From Pseudaminobacter salicylatoxidans (GTDB taxonomy: Bacteria > Pseudomonadota > Alphaproteobacteria > Rhizobiales > Rhizobiaceae), in contig NZ_QGGG01000001.1 in assembly GCF_003148475.1 (NCBI RefSeq), positions 434,001-498,000 on the forward strand: a stretch of DNA of 64,000 nucleotides. Direction: 5' to 3'. Shown piece by piece: positions 63,138 to 64,000 of this stretch. Below the pieces are notes generated by a model. That model saw nothing but the letters and a program-made list of their open reading frames with translations, did no database searches and was not told the origin of the DNA. The stretch's first letter is position 1, and the number at the start of each line of letters is the position of its first letter. The translations under genes were made by a program, and so were the position numbers.

Positions 63138-64000
63138 GTGCGGATCCTCGGATCGAGCATGGTCTGGACGATGTCGGCCAGAAGATTGAACAGGACATAG
63201 CTTGCCGCCACCACAAGCACGCCCCCCTGTACAAGCAATATGTCCCGCGTCGAGATCGCCTTGACCAGCATGGCACCAATGCCGGGCCACTGGAACACCG
63301 TCTCGATATAGACGGCGCCGCCCAGCACGAAACCTGCCTGAATGCCGATCACCGGAATGACGGAGACCAAGGCAGCACGGAAGGCATGGCGGTAGACGAC
63401 GCGCCGCTCCGACAGACCCTTGGACCGCGCGGTGCGGATATAATCCTGTCGCAGCACTTCCAGCATTGCGCTACGTGTCAGCCGCGCGATAACGCCGGCC
63501 GCCACGACCGCCAGCGTCGCCGCCGGCAGGATCAGATGGACGAGCAGATCCTTGAGGTCGCCGCCGCCATAGACGGCGTACATTCCCGAGGCGGGCAGCA
63601 CGCGCCAATGCACCGCGAACAGATAGATCAGCAACAGGCCTAGCCAGAAGGACGGGATTGAAATACCCGCCAGCACGAGAAAGGTGATCGTACGATCCAC
63701 CCAGCCGAATTGCCGGACGGCAGAGACCACGCCGGCCAGCAGTCCGAAGATCGAACACAGCACAAGCGCGACCCCGGCCAGCACCAATGTGGCCTGGAAC
63801 CGCTCCAGCACCTCGTCCAGCACCGGCCGGTTAAGCGCGAAGGAGCGGCCGAAGTCTCCGTGCAGGACATTGCCGATCCAGATGAAATATTGCTCGACCA
63901 GCGGCTTGTCGAGGCCGAGATCGCGGTTGATCCGGGCAACGTTTTCCGGCGTCGCATAGGAGCCGAGAATGGCTGTTGCCGTATCGCCGGGAATTGCCGC
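63134..64000 (-). CDS. DppB-type ABC permease, 5' part beyond the window
   Basis: The minus-strand frame runs without a stop from the right edge to 63134 (about 288 residues present). It includes ILGSYATPENVARINRDLGLDKPLVEQYFIWIGNVLHGDFGRSF, VRTARSK-like IRTARSKGLSERRVVYRHAFRAALVSVIPV (the EAA loop) and FQWPGIGAMLVKAIS. These are standard DppB features. It overlaps the fused DppC-DppD gene by ATGA, so it heads or continues the operon from further right. Confidence 0.9.
   Translation of the reverse strand, partial: AAIPGDTATAILGSYATPENVARINRDLGLDKPLVEQYFIWIGNVLHGDFGRSFALNRPVLDEVLERFQATLVLAGVALVLCSIFGLLAGVVSAVRQFGWVDRTITFLVLAGISIPSFWLGLLLIYLFAVHWRVLPASGMYAVYGGGDLKDLLVHLILPAATLAVVAAGVIARLTRSAMLEVLRQDYIRTARSKGLSERRVVYRHAFRAALVSVIPVIGIQAGFVLGGAVYIETVFQWPGIGAMLVKAISTRDILLVQGGVLVVAASYVLFNLLADIVQTMLDPRIRT

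Noticed and set aside
1-64000. CRISPR arrays, tRNA/rRNA genes, insertion sequences, prophage
   Set aside because: I looked for regularly spaced repeats, cloverleaf-like GC-rich segments and transposase motifs and saw none that I could support.

Overview
This window is a GC-rich, densely coded stretch of an alphaproteobacterial chromosome or large replicon. The gene content (N-acetylglutaminylglutamine genes, kdp with a small extra membrane ORF, many FCD-GntR, LysR and TetR regulators, LIV-type and Dpp-type ABC systems) and a fragment of a palindromic intergenic repeat at 40.6 kb point to the Hyphomicrobiales/Rhizobiales, probably near Mesorhizobium or another Phyllobacteriaceae. This is judged by eye, without a search. 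I saw no rRNA, tRNA, CRISPR array, transposase, integrase or prophage gene.

Layout. 0-4 kb: the end of a ROK-family gene, a DUF1275 membrane protein, an ArsR repressor with a clear upstream palindrome followed by a membrane-anchored DJ-1/PfpI protein, and a glutathione S-transferase. 4.2-12.3 kb: a complete potassium module, a 27-residue membrane ORF then kdpF-A-B-C and kdpD-E. 12.3-15.4 kb: a minus-strand epimerase, an EthD-like gene and a GntR gene that has lost its DNA-binding half, fused head to head with a TRAP DctM gene that has lost its start; this looks like a deletion scar. 15.4-18.4 kb: a BCCT osmolyte carrier and an L,D-transpeptidase lipoprotein. 18.8-24.4 kb: an RND efflux operon flanked by two TetR genes. 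24.4-25.9 kb: decayed DNA with a frameshifted DUF1232 pseudogene, a LysR fragment and one small secreted protein. 25.9-27.5 kb: a divergent LysR/LysE pair.

27.6-56.0 kb is the most interesting part: a catabolic island for an unidentified carboxylic acid. It holds a PaaK-like CoA ligase, a LIV-type ABC importer, a 3-hydroxyisobutyrate-dehydrogenase-like enzyme, an SMP-30-type lactonase, an iron(III)/polyamine-type ABC importer, an enoyl-CoA hydratase, a paired acyl-CoA dehydrogenase, a PaaY-like hexapeptide protein, LuxR and TetR regulators, a thiolase, a zinc-less quinone-oxidoreductase-type enzyme, a FadB-type bifunctional enzyme, an IpdA/IpdB-like ring-opening hydrolase pair, and an ACAD10/11-like dehydrogenase next to an APH-type kinase. 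Five promoters across 21 kb share a motif, GTCY-N4-GGAC-KAT, which suggests they form one regulon. The enzymes would fit lactone or 4-hydroxy-acyl-CoA and alicyclic keto-acid breakdown, but the substrate is unknown.

56.0-64.0 kb, all minus strand: the N-acetylglutaminylglutamine osmolyte genes (asnO-ngg), a terminator, an FCD-GntR regulator and a Dpp/Opp-type transporter operon (DppF, a fused DppC-DppD, and a DppB cut by the window edge).
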